From assembly GCA_036343635.1 (NCBI GenBank), contig JAYYVF010000055.1:1-64000 (forward strand): 64,000 bases of DNA, in the 5' to 3' direction. A model generated the notes under the pieces. The model saw only the letters and a list, made by a program, of their open reading frames with translations. It was not told where the DNA came from and searched no databases. Below, piece by piece: positions 35,590 to 44,261 of this stretch; position 1 is the stretch's first letter, and every line of letters begins with the position of its first letter. Position numbers and translations under genes: made by a program. The stretch is from GCA-2693325 sp036343635 (GTDB lineage Bacteria > Latescibacterota > UBA2968 > UBA8231).

Positions 35590-37254
35590 ATGAACGCCCA
35601 CGCTGCTGAGAGTCCCAAGAATTATCTCAATGAAACCTACGGGCTAAAATCCTGGTTACTGTCGCTGGATCATAAGCGCATAGGGATAATGTATTTAATT
35701 ACAATTTCAGCCTTTTTTATCCTCGGCGGGATATTTGCCAGTTTCATTCGAATTGAGCTTTTAACTCCAAAAGGAGACCTGTTCGAGGCAGAAACCTACA
35801 ATCGGATCTTCACTATGCATGGCGTAGTAATGATCTTCTTCTTTTTAATTCCGTCTATACCCGCTGTGTTAGGCAACTTTTTACTACCTCTAATGTTGGG
35901 CACACGCGATGTTGCTTTCCCTCGATTAAACTTACTTAGTTTCTACCTGTATGGGTTCGGCGGTACGTTCACGATGTTGGCAATTGTCCTCGGTGGAGTT
36001 GATACTGGATGGACATTCTACACGCCCTATAGTAGTACTTATTCGAATTCATTCGTGGCTTTAGCATTGGTAGGTGTCTTTATTAACGGTTTTTCTTCGA
36101 TTTTAACAGGTGTTAATTTTATCGTTACTATTCATAAGATGAGGGCGCCCGGACTTACCTGGTTTAGACTTCCCTTATTTGTCTGGGCTCACTACGCTAC
36201 CAGTTTATTACAGGTACTTGGAACACCGGTAGTAGCTATCACATTGCTTCTCGTAGTTTTTGAAAGAGTTTTCAATATTGGCATCTTCAATCCAACACTT
36301 GGCGGTGATCCTGTTCTGATGCAGCATCTTTTCTGGTTTTACTCGCACCCTGCTGTCTATATCATGATTCTACCAGGATTCGGTGTGATCAGCGAAGTCA
36401 TAGCCTGCTTTGCCAGACGACGTATATTTGGATATTCATTCATTGCCTTTTCATCGTTAGCCATAGCAATATTAGGCTTCCTTGTCTGGGGACATCACAT
36501 GTTTGTTTCCGGCCAGTCAACTTACGCGGGGATGGTATTTTCCTTCCTGACCTTTTTAGTTGCCGTACCGTCGGCTATTAAGATTTTTAATTGGGCTTTC
36601 ACGATGTATAAAGGCTCTGTTCAATTGGATTCGCCTATGTTGTACGCACTCGGTTTTATGGGATTATTCACCATCGGAGGTCTAACGGGTCTTGTCTGTG
36701 CTACTCTTGGCGTAGTCGTACATATTCATGACACCTATTTTGTCGTTGCCCATTTTCACTACGTAATGGTTGGTGGAATGGTTATGGCCTTTTTGTGTGG
36801 TGTTCATTTTTGGTGGCCAAAGATCACAGGACGGATGTATTCCGAACCCATGGGTAAGTTAAGCGTCATGTTGATCTATGCGGGATTTAATTTGACCTTC
36901 CTTCCCCAGTTTGTCGTAGGGTATCTCGGGATGCCTAGACGTTACCACACCTATCCGGAGGAATATCAGGCTCTCAATATTATGTCGACGGCCGGAGCCT
37001 CGGTCTTGGGCCTAGGCTTTGGAATCGTTTTTGTCTATTTGATTTGGTCCTTATTTAAAGGCGAGAAAGCTACGTCTAATCCCTTTAAAGCCAAAGGTCT
37101 TGAATGGGAAGGGATGCAATCGCCCCCAATTGCCCATAATTTTATTGACATTCCTGTGGTAATGGAAGAGGCATATGCCTACGGTCCGGATCACCATAGT
37201 GATCCAGATCCTAACAAGTCCTCCGACCCAGCTAAGGAGAAAGAAGTTGTCTGA
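35590..37254 (+). CDS. coxA: Cytochrome c oxidase subunit I
   Basis: A 554-residue heme-copper oxidase core with 12 membrane helices. Heme and CuB ligands are visible: 'TMHGVVMIFFFLIP' (low-spin heme His), 'WFYSHPAVYIMILPGFG' (CuB His and cross-linked Tyr), 'WGHHMFVSG' (two CuB His) and 'HIHDTYFVVAHFHYVMVGG' (both heme His). The helix VI motif reads YSHPAVY instead of GHPEVY, so the D-channel Glu is replaced; this marks the A2 subfamily, usual in caa3 oxidases. It reduces oxygen to water and pumps protons. Confidence 0.97.
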   Translation: MNAHAAESPKNYLNETYGLKSWLLSLDHKRIGIMYLITISAFFILGGIFASFIRIELLTPKGDLFEAETYNRIFTMHGVVMIFFFLIPSIPAVLGNFLLPLMLGTRDVAFPRLNLLSFYLYGFGGTFTMLAIVLGGVDTGWTFYTPYSSTYSNSFVALALVGVFINGFSSILTGVNFIVTIHKMRAPGLTWFRLPLFVWAHYATSLLQVLGTPVVAITLLLVVFERVFNIGIFNPTLGGDPVLMQHLFWFYSHPAVYIMILPGFGVISEVIACFARRRIFGYSFIAFSSLAIAILGFLVWGHHMFVSGQSTYAGMVFSFLTFLVAVPSAIKIFNWAFTMYKGSVQLDSPMLYALGFMGLFTIGGLTGLVCATLGVVVHIHDTYFVVAHFHYVMVGGMVMAFLCGVHFWWPKITGRMYSEPMGKLSVMLIYAGFNLTFLPQFVVGYLGMPRRYHTYPEEYQALNIMSTAGASVLGLGFGIVFVYLIWSLFKGEKATSNPFKAKGLEWEGMQSPPIAHNFIDIPVVMEEAYAYGPDHHSDPDPNKSSDPAKEKEVV

Positions 37255-37906
37255 CACCGCTCAATCAGTAGGCCGTCAGCATCACTTCGAAACGGCCGAA
37301 CAACAATATGAATCTGCAACTTTGGGAATGTGGGCATTTATTGCCCAGGAAATTCTCTTTTTCGGTGGTCTTTTCGGAGGTTATTGTGTCTATCGCAACC
37401 TCTATATTGACGCCTTCCGAGCAGCAAGTAGTCTACTTGATATCCCATTGGGTACATTCAATACCGTGGTTTTGATCGGTAGTAGTTTGACCATGGCTTT
37501 GGCTGTCCGTTGTGCCCAGCAGGGACGCCCTAAAGCCATAATATCGTGGATTCTCGCCACCTTAGCACTTGGTAGTGTCTTTTTGGTTGTAAAATATTTC
37601 GAGTATAGCCACAAGTGGCATGATAACTTGGTACCTGGAGCTTCTTTTGAATGGAACCATCCTGAGCTGGTTAACGTATTTGGAGGCAACGTAAAAATAT
37701 TCTTCTCATTTTACTTTGTCATGACAGGTATGCATGCGTTACATATGGTGATTGGTGCATTTTTAATGTTTTGGTTGATATACAAAGTTCAACGCGGTCA
37801 AATCAACGAGTACTATTATACTCCAGTAGAAAATATGGGACTATATTGGCACTTTGTTGATATTGTCTGGATTTTCCTTTTTCCACTACTTTACCTAATC
37901 GGTTAA
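37247..37906 (+). CDS. coxC: Cytochrome c oxidase subunit III
   Basis: A 219-residue membrane protein with five predicted helices. Family motifs are 'ATLGMWAFIAQEILFFGGLFGGYCVYR', 'FFSFYFVMTGMHALHMVIGAF' and 'ENMGLYWHFVDIVWIFLFPLLYL'. The start is a TTG overlapping the end of coxA by eight bases, with AAGGAG seven bases upstream; a longer frame would lie inside coxA. It stabilises the oxidase core and the proton uptake route. Confidence 0.95.
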   Translation: MSDTAQSVGRQHHFETAEQQYESATLGMWAFIAQEILFFGGLFGGYCVYRNLYIDAFRAASSLLDIPLGTFNTVVLIGSSLTMALAVRCAQQGRPKAIISWILATLALGSVFLVVKYFEYSHKWHDNLVPGASFEWNHPELVNVFGGNVKIFFSFYFVMTGMHALHMVIGAFLMFWLIYKVQRGQINEYYYTPVENMGLYWHFVDIVWIFLFPLLYLIG

Positions 37907-37920
37907 CAGAGCTAAGTCTA

Positions 37921-38253
37921 ATGTCAGATCATCATATCCTTCCCTTAAAAACGTATTTTCTTGTCTTCGGCGCATTAATTTTTGGCACTTTGTTGACAGT
38001 TGCTGTCACATATGTGGATTTGGGGTGGTTGAACACACCAATGGCGCTGTTGATCGCCGGAACTAAGGCGACGATCGTAATATTGTATTTCATGCACGTC
38101 AAGTACAGCCACAAACTTATTGGGCTTTTTGCTTTCACCGGATTCTTTTTCATAGTAATCCTATTAGCTCTTACGCTTCAGGATTACTACTCGAGAGGCT
38201 GGCAGGAACCCTTACCTGTGGATTTCTTGAATTTAGGTCAAAACCTGAAATAG
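37921..38253 (+). CDS. coxD: Cytochrome c oxidase subunit IV (prokaryotic type)
   Basis: A 110-residue protein with three membrane helices. The family pattern is 'YFLVFGALIFGTLLTVAVTYVDLG', 'MALLIAGTKATIVILYFMHVKYSHKLI' and 'GFFFIVILLALTLQDYYSR'. The 'KATIVILYFMHVKYS' segment is diagnostic of small CyoD/CtaF-like subunits. It is the last gene of the respiratory cluster, followed by a strong terminator. Confidence 0.93.
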   Translation: MSDHHILPLKTYFLVFGALIFGTLLTVAVTYVDLGWLNTPMALLIAGTKATIVILYFMHVKYSHKLIGLFAFTGFFFIVILLALTLQDYYSRGWQEPLPVDFLNLGQNLK

Positions 38254-38302
38254 ACCTCTTTACATCCCAGTTTTTCTTAATGGGTCATTTTTAAATAATA
38301 AT

Positions 38303-38336
38303 AAAGCGTCGCGGGATTCTGATCTCGCGACGCTTT
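38303..38336 (+). terminator. Bidirectional terminator ending the oxidase cluster
   Basis: An 11-base GC-rich stem (AAAGCGTCGCG / CGCGACGCTTT) with a T-rich tail on the plus strand and a T/A-rich stretch on the minus strand. It lies between coxD and the converging GroES-like gene and can serve both. Confidence 0.85.
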
Positions 38337-38366
38337 ATTTCTTGCTCTTAGACTACGTGTAAAAAC

Positions 38367-38732
38367 TCAAACAATATCCCTAATAAGAGATAAAATCGAG
38401 CTATGCGAAACAATTAAAAACTTTTCGTCGTCAAATTTTATCTCAATAGCTTCCTTCCGTATAAAAATAGCATGATCCCCTTTTTTCGCCTGCAATGGAA
38501 TGTAACGAGACTGCTCAACGGGGTCATCACTCCAAGGAGCACCCTCTTCGTCACTCTTGGGAGGTAAAATTATCCCAGGGCCTACTTCTTCAATTCTTCC
38601 ACTTTGTACATCTTCTTTTTCTAAAGCCGTGGGCGGTAAATAGAGCCCTACCGCAGTACGTTCCTCTTTATCGTCTAAACGAATAAGGACGCGGTCTGCT
38701 ACAACAAAAAGCTCTCTATCACCTCTAATCAT
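38367..38732 (-). CDS. Divergent GroES-like co-chaperonin, no GroEL partner nearby
   Basis: A 121-residue Cpn10-fold protein: 'FVVADRVLIRLDDKEERTAVGLYLPPTA' with the mobile-loop region, 'SGRIEEVGPG', then 'KKGDHAIFIRKEAIEIKFDDEKFLIV'. Between the two halves about 20 residues are inserted ('KSDEEGAPWSDDPVEQSR'), and the usual Gly-Ile-Val-Leu of the mobile loop is Gly-Leu-Tyr-Leu. Standard GroES has about 97 residues. It is probably a paralog rather than the main co-chaperonin. ATG with AAGGAG upstream; a longer frame is not needed. Confidence 0.8.
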   Translation of the reverse strand: MIRGDRELFVVADRVLIRLDDKEERTAVGLYLPPTALEKEDVQSGRIEEVGPGIILPPKSDEEGAPWSDDPVEQSRYIPLQAKKGDHAIFIRKEAIEIKFDDEKFLIVSHSSILSLIRDIV

Positions 38733-38846
38733 GTTTTCTCTCTCCTTTGCACAATTTAATTTTACATCTTTACTCAAATTACTCTGTACTGCCTTAAAGA
38801 TTTTAATCCTCACATTAGGTCGATAAAAATAACTCTTTGACTACTA

Positions 38847-40166
38847 CTACAGCAACCCAAGTGAACGATCTAATTCAAGAAAGCCTATAGCCCTATCTCG
38901 TCTTGCTAAAGCTAAATTAGTCTGTGTTCTGACTAACAACAGTTGAGCATCCAATATTTCTAACTGTGTCCCCGCTCCAGTAGAATATCTTGAACGCGAC
39001 ATTTGAATAGCTTTCTCTGCCTCTATTAAAACCTGCTTTTCAGCATTAACTCGGGCAACTGCTTCATCAATACGCCGAACATTCATTTTAATTTCCAGTT
39101 TAATTTTTCTATGCAAATTTGAAAGTTGTAAACGTACCGCCTCTGATTGCGCTCGGGCTTGGCCTATACGAGAACGGGTAAGAAAGCCGTCGAAAACTGG
39201 AATACGCAAGGTGAGTCCAGTGGACCAACTCTTTCTCCATTTAGCATTTTCATCTACCAATCTATCGCTTTGCATCTGCGCCTGACCAGACATAACAAAA
39301 TCAACTACAGGCCAACGTGCCGATTTTTCCAAACGAATTTTCTGTTCCTGCGCTCGAAGTTGATGTTTCATCGCTTTTAAGTCGGGCCTCATTTTCAAAG
39401 CAACAAAAATGAGACTGTCTATACCTATATTTTCCCACAACGATTGGCGAGAGAGGTCTCCTTTTACATTTATTGCCGTTTCTAAATCTAAGCCAATTAT
39501 ACTTTTCAGGTTGAGTTGAGTTAAAACAATGTTGTTGACAGCCGCGATAGAATCAGCTGCCATAGACGAAACATGGCCACGGGCCCGAAGCTCCTCAAAT
39601 GTTGATCCCCGACCTACGGCACGTCTTGTTTTAATTAAATCCAAACTTTCTCTGGCATTCTTTAACGCTAAATACGAAACCGATGCAAGCTCTATTGCAA
39701 CTAAAACATCGTAGAATGCATGCTCTGCCTGCGCAACTACGCTCTGTCTTATTGATTGCCCTTGCGATTTACTACCCAAATGTGAATATTCCGCAACATT
39801 TTTTGACGCACTGTTTCTGCCACCTGAAAACAGAGCCTGTCGTAATCCAACGGCTGTACGCATATCGTTTTCAGATCCTATTGTAACCGAAGCACCATTG
39901 AAAACAAAGGACGGCAACATCCAGTTCTGATCGTAATTTGCCATAACATCAACTTGCGGGAGTAACGATGAACGTGCCGCAACGATAGTCAATGCTGATT
40001 CTTTTTCCACCATTTCCTGTACACGAATTATTTCACTATTCGCCAACGCATACTGGACAACCTGTGCACGGGTTAAATCCAATCCATATACATTGGGCCA
40101 AGACAAAAACACTGAACTGAGCATTACTATATAACCCCTAAACCAATCGTGCTTTATTATTTTCAT
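38847..40166 (-). CDS. TolC family outer membrane channel protein
   Basis: About 439 residues with a signal peptide ('GYIVMLSSVFLSWPNVYG') and two TolC/OEP repeats. Typical segments are 'LTRAQVVQYALANSEIIRVQ', 'TAVGLRQALFSGGRNSASKNVAE', 'GLTLRIPVFDGFLTRSRIGQARAQSEA' and 'SRYSTGAGTQLEILDAQLLLVRTQTNLALARRD'. It should trimerise into an outer-membrane exit duct for efflux pumps or type I secretion. No adaptor or pump gene is adjacent. The start is uncertain: an ATG 12 codons upstream is also possible, and neither has a good ribosome binding site. Confidence 0.9.
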   Translation of the reverse strand: MKIIKHDWFRGYIVMLSSVFLSWPNVYGLDLTRAQVVQYALANSEIIRVQEMVEKESALTIVAARSSLLPQVDVMANYDQNWMLPSFVFNGASVTIGSENDMRTAVGLRQALFSGGRNSASKNVAEYSHLGSKSQGQSIRQSVVAQAEHAFYDVLVAIELASVSYLALKNARESLDLIKTRRAVGRGSTFEELRARGHVSSMAADSIAAVNNIVLTQLNLKSIIGLDLETAINVKGDLSRQSLWENIGIDSLIFVALKMRPDLKAMKHQLRAQEQKIRLEKSARWPVVDFVMSGQAQMQSDRLVDENAKWRKSWSTGLTLRIPVFDGFLTRSRIGQARAQSEAVRLQLSNLHRKIKLEIKMNVRRIDEAVARVNAEKQVLIEAEKAIQMSRSRYSTGAGTQLEILDAQLLLVRTQTNLALARRDRAIGFLELDRSLGLL

Positions 40167-40511
40167 AAAATATTTTGATTTATTGTGAAAAAAAAACAAC
40201 ATCTTCTAAAAATCATTCGATTAATAAATTTTTATATTTTTTTAAAAAATATTTATGCGACAAAAATCAAATCAGTATTTTATAATGCCTATTTTCCAAC
40301 TGGAATTATACCCACCAATATCTTTGAGGAAACTATCGCCAAACTTTAAGATAACTTAGATTAAATTGGTACAAACAAACTTATTTAAAACAATTATTCT
40401 GCAGATTCGGACATAGGCTTGAATCGGTAACAACTTTGTCTACTTTTACATTGAAAAGATAAAACATTTTTCGCATATAACCTAAATCTCATAGTAAAAA
40501 AGGAACTTTCG
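40167..40511. other. AT-rich intergenic region between tolC-like and glucarate dehydratase genes
   Basis: About 345 bases, very rich in A/T, between divergently transcribed genes. A TATAAT at 40281-40286 with a GCGACA 18 bases upstream could be a promoter for the downstream plus-strand gene. No hairpin, tRNA or coding potential was seen. Confidence 0.4.
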
Positions 40512-41813
40512 TTGAAAATAGAGGCCCTACGAATTACACCAATAGCCGTGGACGATCCTCCGCTTCGCAACGCGGCTGGACTTCATGCCCCATATGCGCT
40601 ACGAACGATCGTTGAACTTGTTGGTGACAATGGAGTAATAGGACTGAGTGAGGTGCCCGGAAGTGACTCGACAACAAAGGCACTAAAAGATTCAGCTATT
40701 ATCCTCAAAGGTTTAGACCCCTTCAATATAAATAAAGTTCTGCATGAATTAAGTCAACATTTCGGGTCTAAGAGTAAAATGGGTTTCGAATATGATGAGC
40801 GTGGGCGGGCTCCATGGGATCAACGTCTTTTGGTACACGTATTTAGCGCGATAGAAGTAGCCTGTTTAGACCTAATAGGCAAAACAATAGATCGGCCCGT
40901 GGTAGATCTGCTTGGTGGTCGCTGTAGAGACCGGGTCCCCTTTTCGGCCTACCTTTTCCTAAAGGAAAAGGGTGCAGGGGGAGCTTTAGAATTTTCAACT
41001 GATTCCTCTGCCATCGGTTGGCTAGCTGCAAGGCAAGCCGCAGCACTAACCCCTGAAGAAATAGTTTTTCAGGCTAAATCTATGTGCAAAACCTTTGGTT
41101 TTTCCTCAATAAAACTGAAGGCAGGTACATTACCCCCAGACATAGAGGTTGCATGCATGTTTGCGCTACATGAGACATTTGGTGAAAACGTCCCACTGCG
41201 CATTGATCCTAACGCTGTTTGGAGTATCGAAACCTCAGTAAAATGGGGGCAAAAAATGGATGGCATCTTAGAATATTATGAAGATCCCACGCGTGGTCAA
41301 AAACCCATGTCAGAAGTGGCTAAACGTGTTTCTATGCCACTGGCTACAAATATGTGTACAACGTCTTTTGATGATCTTCCAGAAAGTATTCAATTAGGTT
41401 CAGAATCTATCATTTTGGCAGACCATCATTTTTGGGGTGGGCTTCGCACGTCAGTTGAGCTTGGAAGAATTTGCCAGACCTTTAATCGTGGATTATCCAT
41501 GCATTCTAATAGTCACGTCGGAATCTCGCTAGCCGCTATGACTCATCTGGCTGCCGCTGTACCTAATCTTACCTATGCGGTGGACACTCATTATCCGTGG
41601 CAGACTGACGAAGTCATAAAGGGTGGTAAATTAGAATTTGAGGACGGAAGTCTTGCAATCCCTGATGGACCGGGATTAGGTGTGGAGTTAGATCAAGATG
41701 CCCTCAGCATTCTCCATGAAAAATATAAAGACTGTGGACTGACCCACCGGGACGATCAGATAGAAATGCAGAAAATTGATCCGGAATGGACCTTTCAAGC
41801 TATGCGTTGGTAA
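40512..41813 (+). CDS. gudD: Glucarate dehydratase-like enolase-superfamily enzyme
   Basis: A 433-residue enolase-superfamily protein starting 'KIEALRITPIAVDDPPLRNAAGLHAPYALRTIVEL', characteristic of GlucD. Active-site elements include the KxK motif in 'SSIKLKAG', the metal-binding Asp in 'RIDPNAVWS', Glu in 'YYEDPTRGQ', Asn in 'ATNMCTTSF', and the catalytic His in 'HSNSHVGISLAAMTHLAAA'. It dehydrates D-glucarate or L-idarate to 5-keto-4-deoxyglucarate. No other glucarate-pathway gene lies beside it, so substrate specificity is inferred. TTG start with AAGGAA upstream. Confidence 0.85.
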   Translation: MKIEALRITPIAVDDPPLRNAAGLHAPYALRTIVELVGDNGVIGLSEVPGSDSTTKALKDSAIILKGLDPFNINKVLHELSQHFGSKSKMGFEYDERGRAPWDQRLLVHVFSAIEVACLDLIGKTIDRPVVDLLGGRCRDRVPFSAYLFLKEKGAGGALEFSTDSSAIGWLAARQAAALTPEEIVFQAKSMCKTFGFSSIKLKAGTLPPDIEVACMFALHETFGENVPLRIDPNAVWSIETSVKWGQKMDGILEYYEDPTRGQKPMSEVAKRVSMPLATNMCTTSFDDLPESIQLGSESIILADHHFWGGLRTSVELGRICQTFNRGLSMHSNSHVGISLAAMTHLAAAVPNLTYAVDTHYPWQTDEVIKGGKLEFEDGSLAIPDGPGLGVELDQDALSILHEKYKDCGLTHRDDQIEMQKIDPEWTFQAMRW

Positions 41814-41849
41814 TTTTTAACAATGAGTTACCCTGTTCAGTAGCTCGTT

Positions 41850-42128
41850 TTAACAATTATCATGTTCTTTTCCTTGTGATTTAAATGAGGCCTCAATCAG
41901 CCAATCCTCTACCTCAGATCCTCCCACATCTACGAGCATATGACCATTAATATCTACACAGGGAGTCATGTATTGACCCGTTTTTTCCACCATTTCCCTA
42001 TACGCATCAACATCATTTGAAATGTCGATTAAATTAAACGGTATTTGATGCTTTTCTAAAACAGATATTACCCCAGATGTCCAGGAACAAAATGGTTTCA
42101 TATAAACAGTAGCCTCGTATTTACCCAC
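41850..42128 (-). CDS. Monothiol-type glutaredoxin-like protein
   Basis: A 92-residue thioredoxin-fold protein with the active-site stretch 'YMKPFCSWTSGVISVLEKH', where the second Cys of a dithiol Grx is replaced (C-S-W-T). The cis-Pro loop 'QYMTPCVDINGHMLVDVGG' follows. It may reduce glutathione mixed disulfides or handle iron-sulfur clusters. Converges with the glucarate dehydratase gene. Confidence 0.8.
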   Translation of the reverse strand: MGKYEATVYMKPFCSWTSGVISVLEKHQIPFNLIDISNDVDAYREMVEKTGQYMTPCVDINGHMLVDVGGSEVEDWLIEASFKSQGKEHDNC

Positions 42129-42329
42129 GGATTCCTCCGACTATTTTTATTTCAATTGACATGGTCTTTAAAACTGCAAAACAAATTAAGCTTTTATACA
42201 ACAATCGAGTCATAGCGTTAACTACGTTCATGGTTTAGTTTAAGTTACAAATAAACATTATACTGTTTCTCAAATTTGCCGATAATAAGCCTAACAGAAG
42301 TTAAACAATATTTAGATAATAAAAATACT

Positions 42330-43364
42330 ATGGCTGAAAACGACACAATACCCGAAGATGGATCTGAGGAAGAGGAAATTCCCCTAGACCAAAAGGTTGC
42401 AATTGTAATGGTTGCCCTTGGCGAAGAGGTTTCTGGCGAAGTCATGAAATTTCTCTCTGATTATGAGATTGAAGAAATAACACAAGCCATCGCCTCACTA
42501 AAAAATATTTCCGTCGAACTAATGGATCGAGTCCTTGAGGAATTTGAACAGCACCTCATGGCCGGTGAATGGATTAGCCAAGGTGGAGAAGATTTTGCTC
42601 GTGCAGCTTTAGAACGAGCCTTAGGTCCTCAAAAAGCTGCTGAGATACTCGAACGCGTTTCGAGTAAGGTTGCGTCCGGTTTTTATATGCTTAAAAATGT
42701 AGCGCCGGATCAGATTGCCCCTTTTATCAGTAGCGAACACCCTCAAACAATTGCCTTAATTTTATCTCAATTAGACGGGGCTCAAGCTTCAGGTATTCTT
42801 TCACAACTCCCCGAGCGTCTTCAATCAGACGTAGCCTATCGTATCGCAACAATGGACAATATCACTCCTAACGTAATAAAACAAATTGAAAGCAGTTTGG
42901 AGACGCAATTGCGAGATATTTTGGGTGGGAATCAAGACGTCGGCGGCCCACAGGTCGTAGCGGATATGTTAAATCTAACAGGATCAACGGTCGAAAAAAA
43001 CGTCTTAGATCAAATGGATGCACAAGACCCAGAAGTCGCAGAATCCGTACGCAATCTAATGTTTGTGTTCGCCGATGTAGCCAAATTGACAGAGAGGGAA
43101 CTTCAAGCACTTATGCGCGAGGTTGATCAGAAGGATATTATCATCGCATTGAAAAATGCAGATGACGAATTAAAAGAAAAAGTCTTAGGTTCCGTATCGG
43201 AAAGAGTGCGTACATTTATTCAAGAAGAAATGGACTTTCTCGGACCTATGCGCTTAAGCGAAGTTGAGGAAGTACAATTAAGAATCGTCCAAATGGTTCG
43301 TCAGCTGGAAGAACAAGGTCAAATCACTATCATGCGAGGCGACTCAGACGACCAATTCGTATGA
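42330..43364 (+). CDS. fliG: Flagellar motor switch protein FliG
   Basis: A 344-residue FliG. N-terminal 'DQKVAIVMVALGEEVSGEVMKFL' and 'ALERALGPQKAAEIL', middle 'EHPQTIALILSQLDGAQASGILSQLPE', and C-terminal torque domain 'MFVFADVAKLTERELQALMREVDQKDIIIALKNADDELKEKVL' with the conserved charged residues, then 'FLGPMRLSEVEEVQLRIVQMVRQLEEQGQI'. It joins the MS ring to the switch complex and meets the stator. No other flagellar gene is in the window. ATG chosen over an upstream TTG. Confidence 0.94.
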   Translation: MAENDTIPEDGSEEEEIPLDQKVAIVMVALGEEVSGEVMKFLSDYEIEEITQAIASLKNISVELMDRVLEEFEQHLMAGEWISQGGEDFARAALERALGPQKAAEILERVSSKVASGFYMLKNVAPDQIAPFISSEHPQTIALILSQLDGAQASGILSQLPERLQSDVAYRIATMDNITPNVIKQIESSLETQLRDILGGNQDVGGPQVVADMLNLTGSTVEKNVLDQMDAQDPEVAESVRNLMFVFADVAKLTERELQALMREVDQKDIIIALKNADDELKEKVLGSVSERVRTFIQEEMDFLGPMRLSEVEEVQLRIVQMVRQLEEQGQITIMRGDSDDQFV

Positions 43365-43368
43365 TTTC

Positions 43369-44238
43369 CTAAGAGAAAAAATAAAAGGGATTGTACTTAC
43401 GCTCTTCACCAACCGTTGTAGCAGGGCCGTGACCAGGAAACAGTACGGTTGAATCAATCAAAGATAAAATGTTGCGTTCAACAGCTGATTTTTGAATATC
43501 ATAATTCTCTTTTTTTCGAGTGCCTCCTAGAGATCCAGCAAATAGAGCGTCACCGACAAATGCGAATCCTTGTCCGATATATGAAATTCCCCCTGGAGTA
43601 TGTCCATTCGTTTCTGCTACACGCAATTGGATATTGCCCACGTTAAGCCGATCATTCCCTCCTATTTGTCCCGTTATTAAACTTGCATCATCCTTCAACA
43701 TTGTAGCATCTGTGCTACTAACGAAGACCTCCGCACCCGTCTCTTGGACAAGATCCCGCAAAGCCGTAATATGATCGTAATGTCCATGAGTTATTAAGAT
43801 TTTTTCTAAACAAGTAGTATTTCTCTCTATCAGTCCCATAATTTTACCGAATTCAAAACCTGGATCAACAAACGCCGCCTTGTTCGTATCGGGGCATACA
43901 AGCAAAAATCCATTCATGGTCATAGAGTCAGTTTCTCGACTTGGATTTTCATGTAACGGGATCATATCAATATGCACGCCAGATATAGAATTCCCTAATG
44001 GTTCATGAGGGAAATATCCCCCATCGGCACTTACCTGGAGTTTGCCAATATCTAAACCTAACAAACCTCCAATTCGAGCAATAGTATTCCTTTCTGGGAT
44101 CCATTCGTACCTCTCTATGTCCTTCCATTTATTTAATTGAAGATCTAAGGCATGTGCAACATTTCTTACTGACAACTCTTGGCCTCTTCGAGCTTTCCCA
44201 ACTATATCACCGAACAAATCTTCTAATTCACTATACAT
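43369..44238 (-). CDS. XRE-type HTH fused to a metallo-beta-lactamase-fold hydrolase
   Basis: A 289-residue protein. Residues 1-65 look like an XRE helix-turn-helix ('RGQELSVRNVAHALDLQLNKWKDIERYEWIPERNTIARIGGLLGL'). Residues 85-285 form a glyoxalase-II/MBL hydrolase with the metal motif 'THGHYDHITAL', 'TNGHTPGGISYIGQGFAFVGDALFAGSLGGT' and 'LFPGHGPATTVGEE'. The HTH could place a thioester- or phosphate-type hydrolase on DNA or simply be a dimerisation module. It converges with fliG, with only four bases between stops. Confidence 0.8.
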   Translation of the reverse strand: MYSELEDLFGDIVGKARRGQELSVRNVAHALDLQLNKWKDIERYEWIPERNTIARIGGLLGLDIGKLQVSADGGYFPHEPLGNSISGVHIDMIPLHENPSRETDSMTMNGFLLVCPDTNKAAFVDPGFEFGKIMGLIERNTTCLEKILITHGHYDHITALRDLVQETGAEVFVSSTDATMLKDDASLITGQIGGNDRLNVGNIQLRVAETNGHTPGGISYIGQGFAFVGDALFAGSLGGTRKKENYDIQKSAVERNILSLIDSTVLFPGHGPATTVGEERKYNPFYFFS

Positions 44239-44261
44239 AACAATCCTCCACGGAGAAAAAG

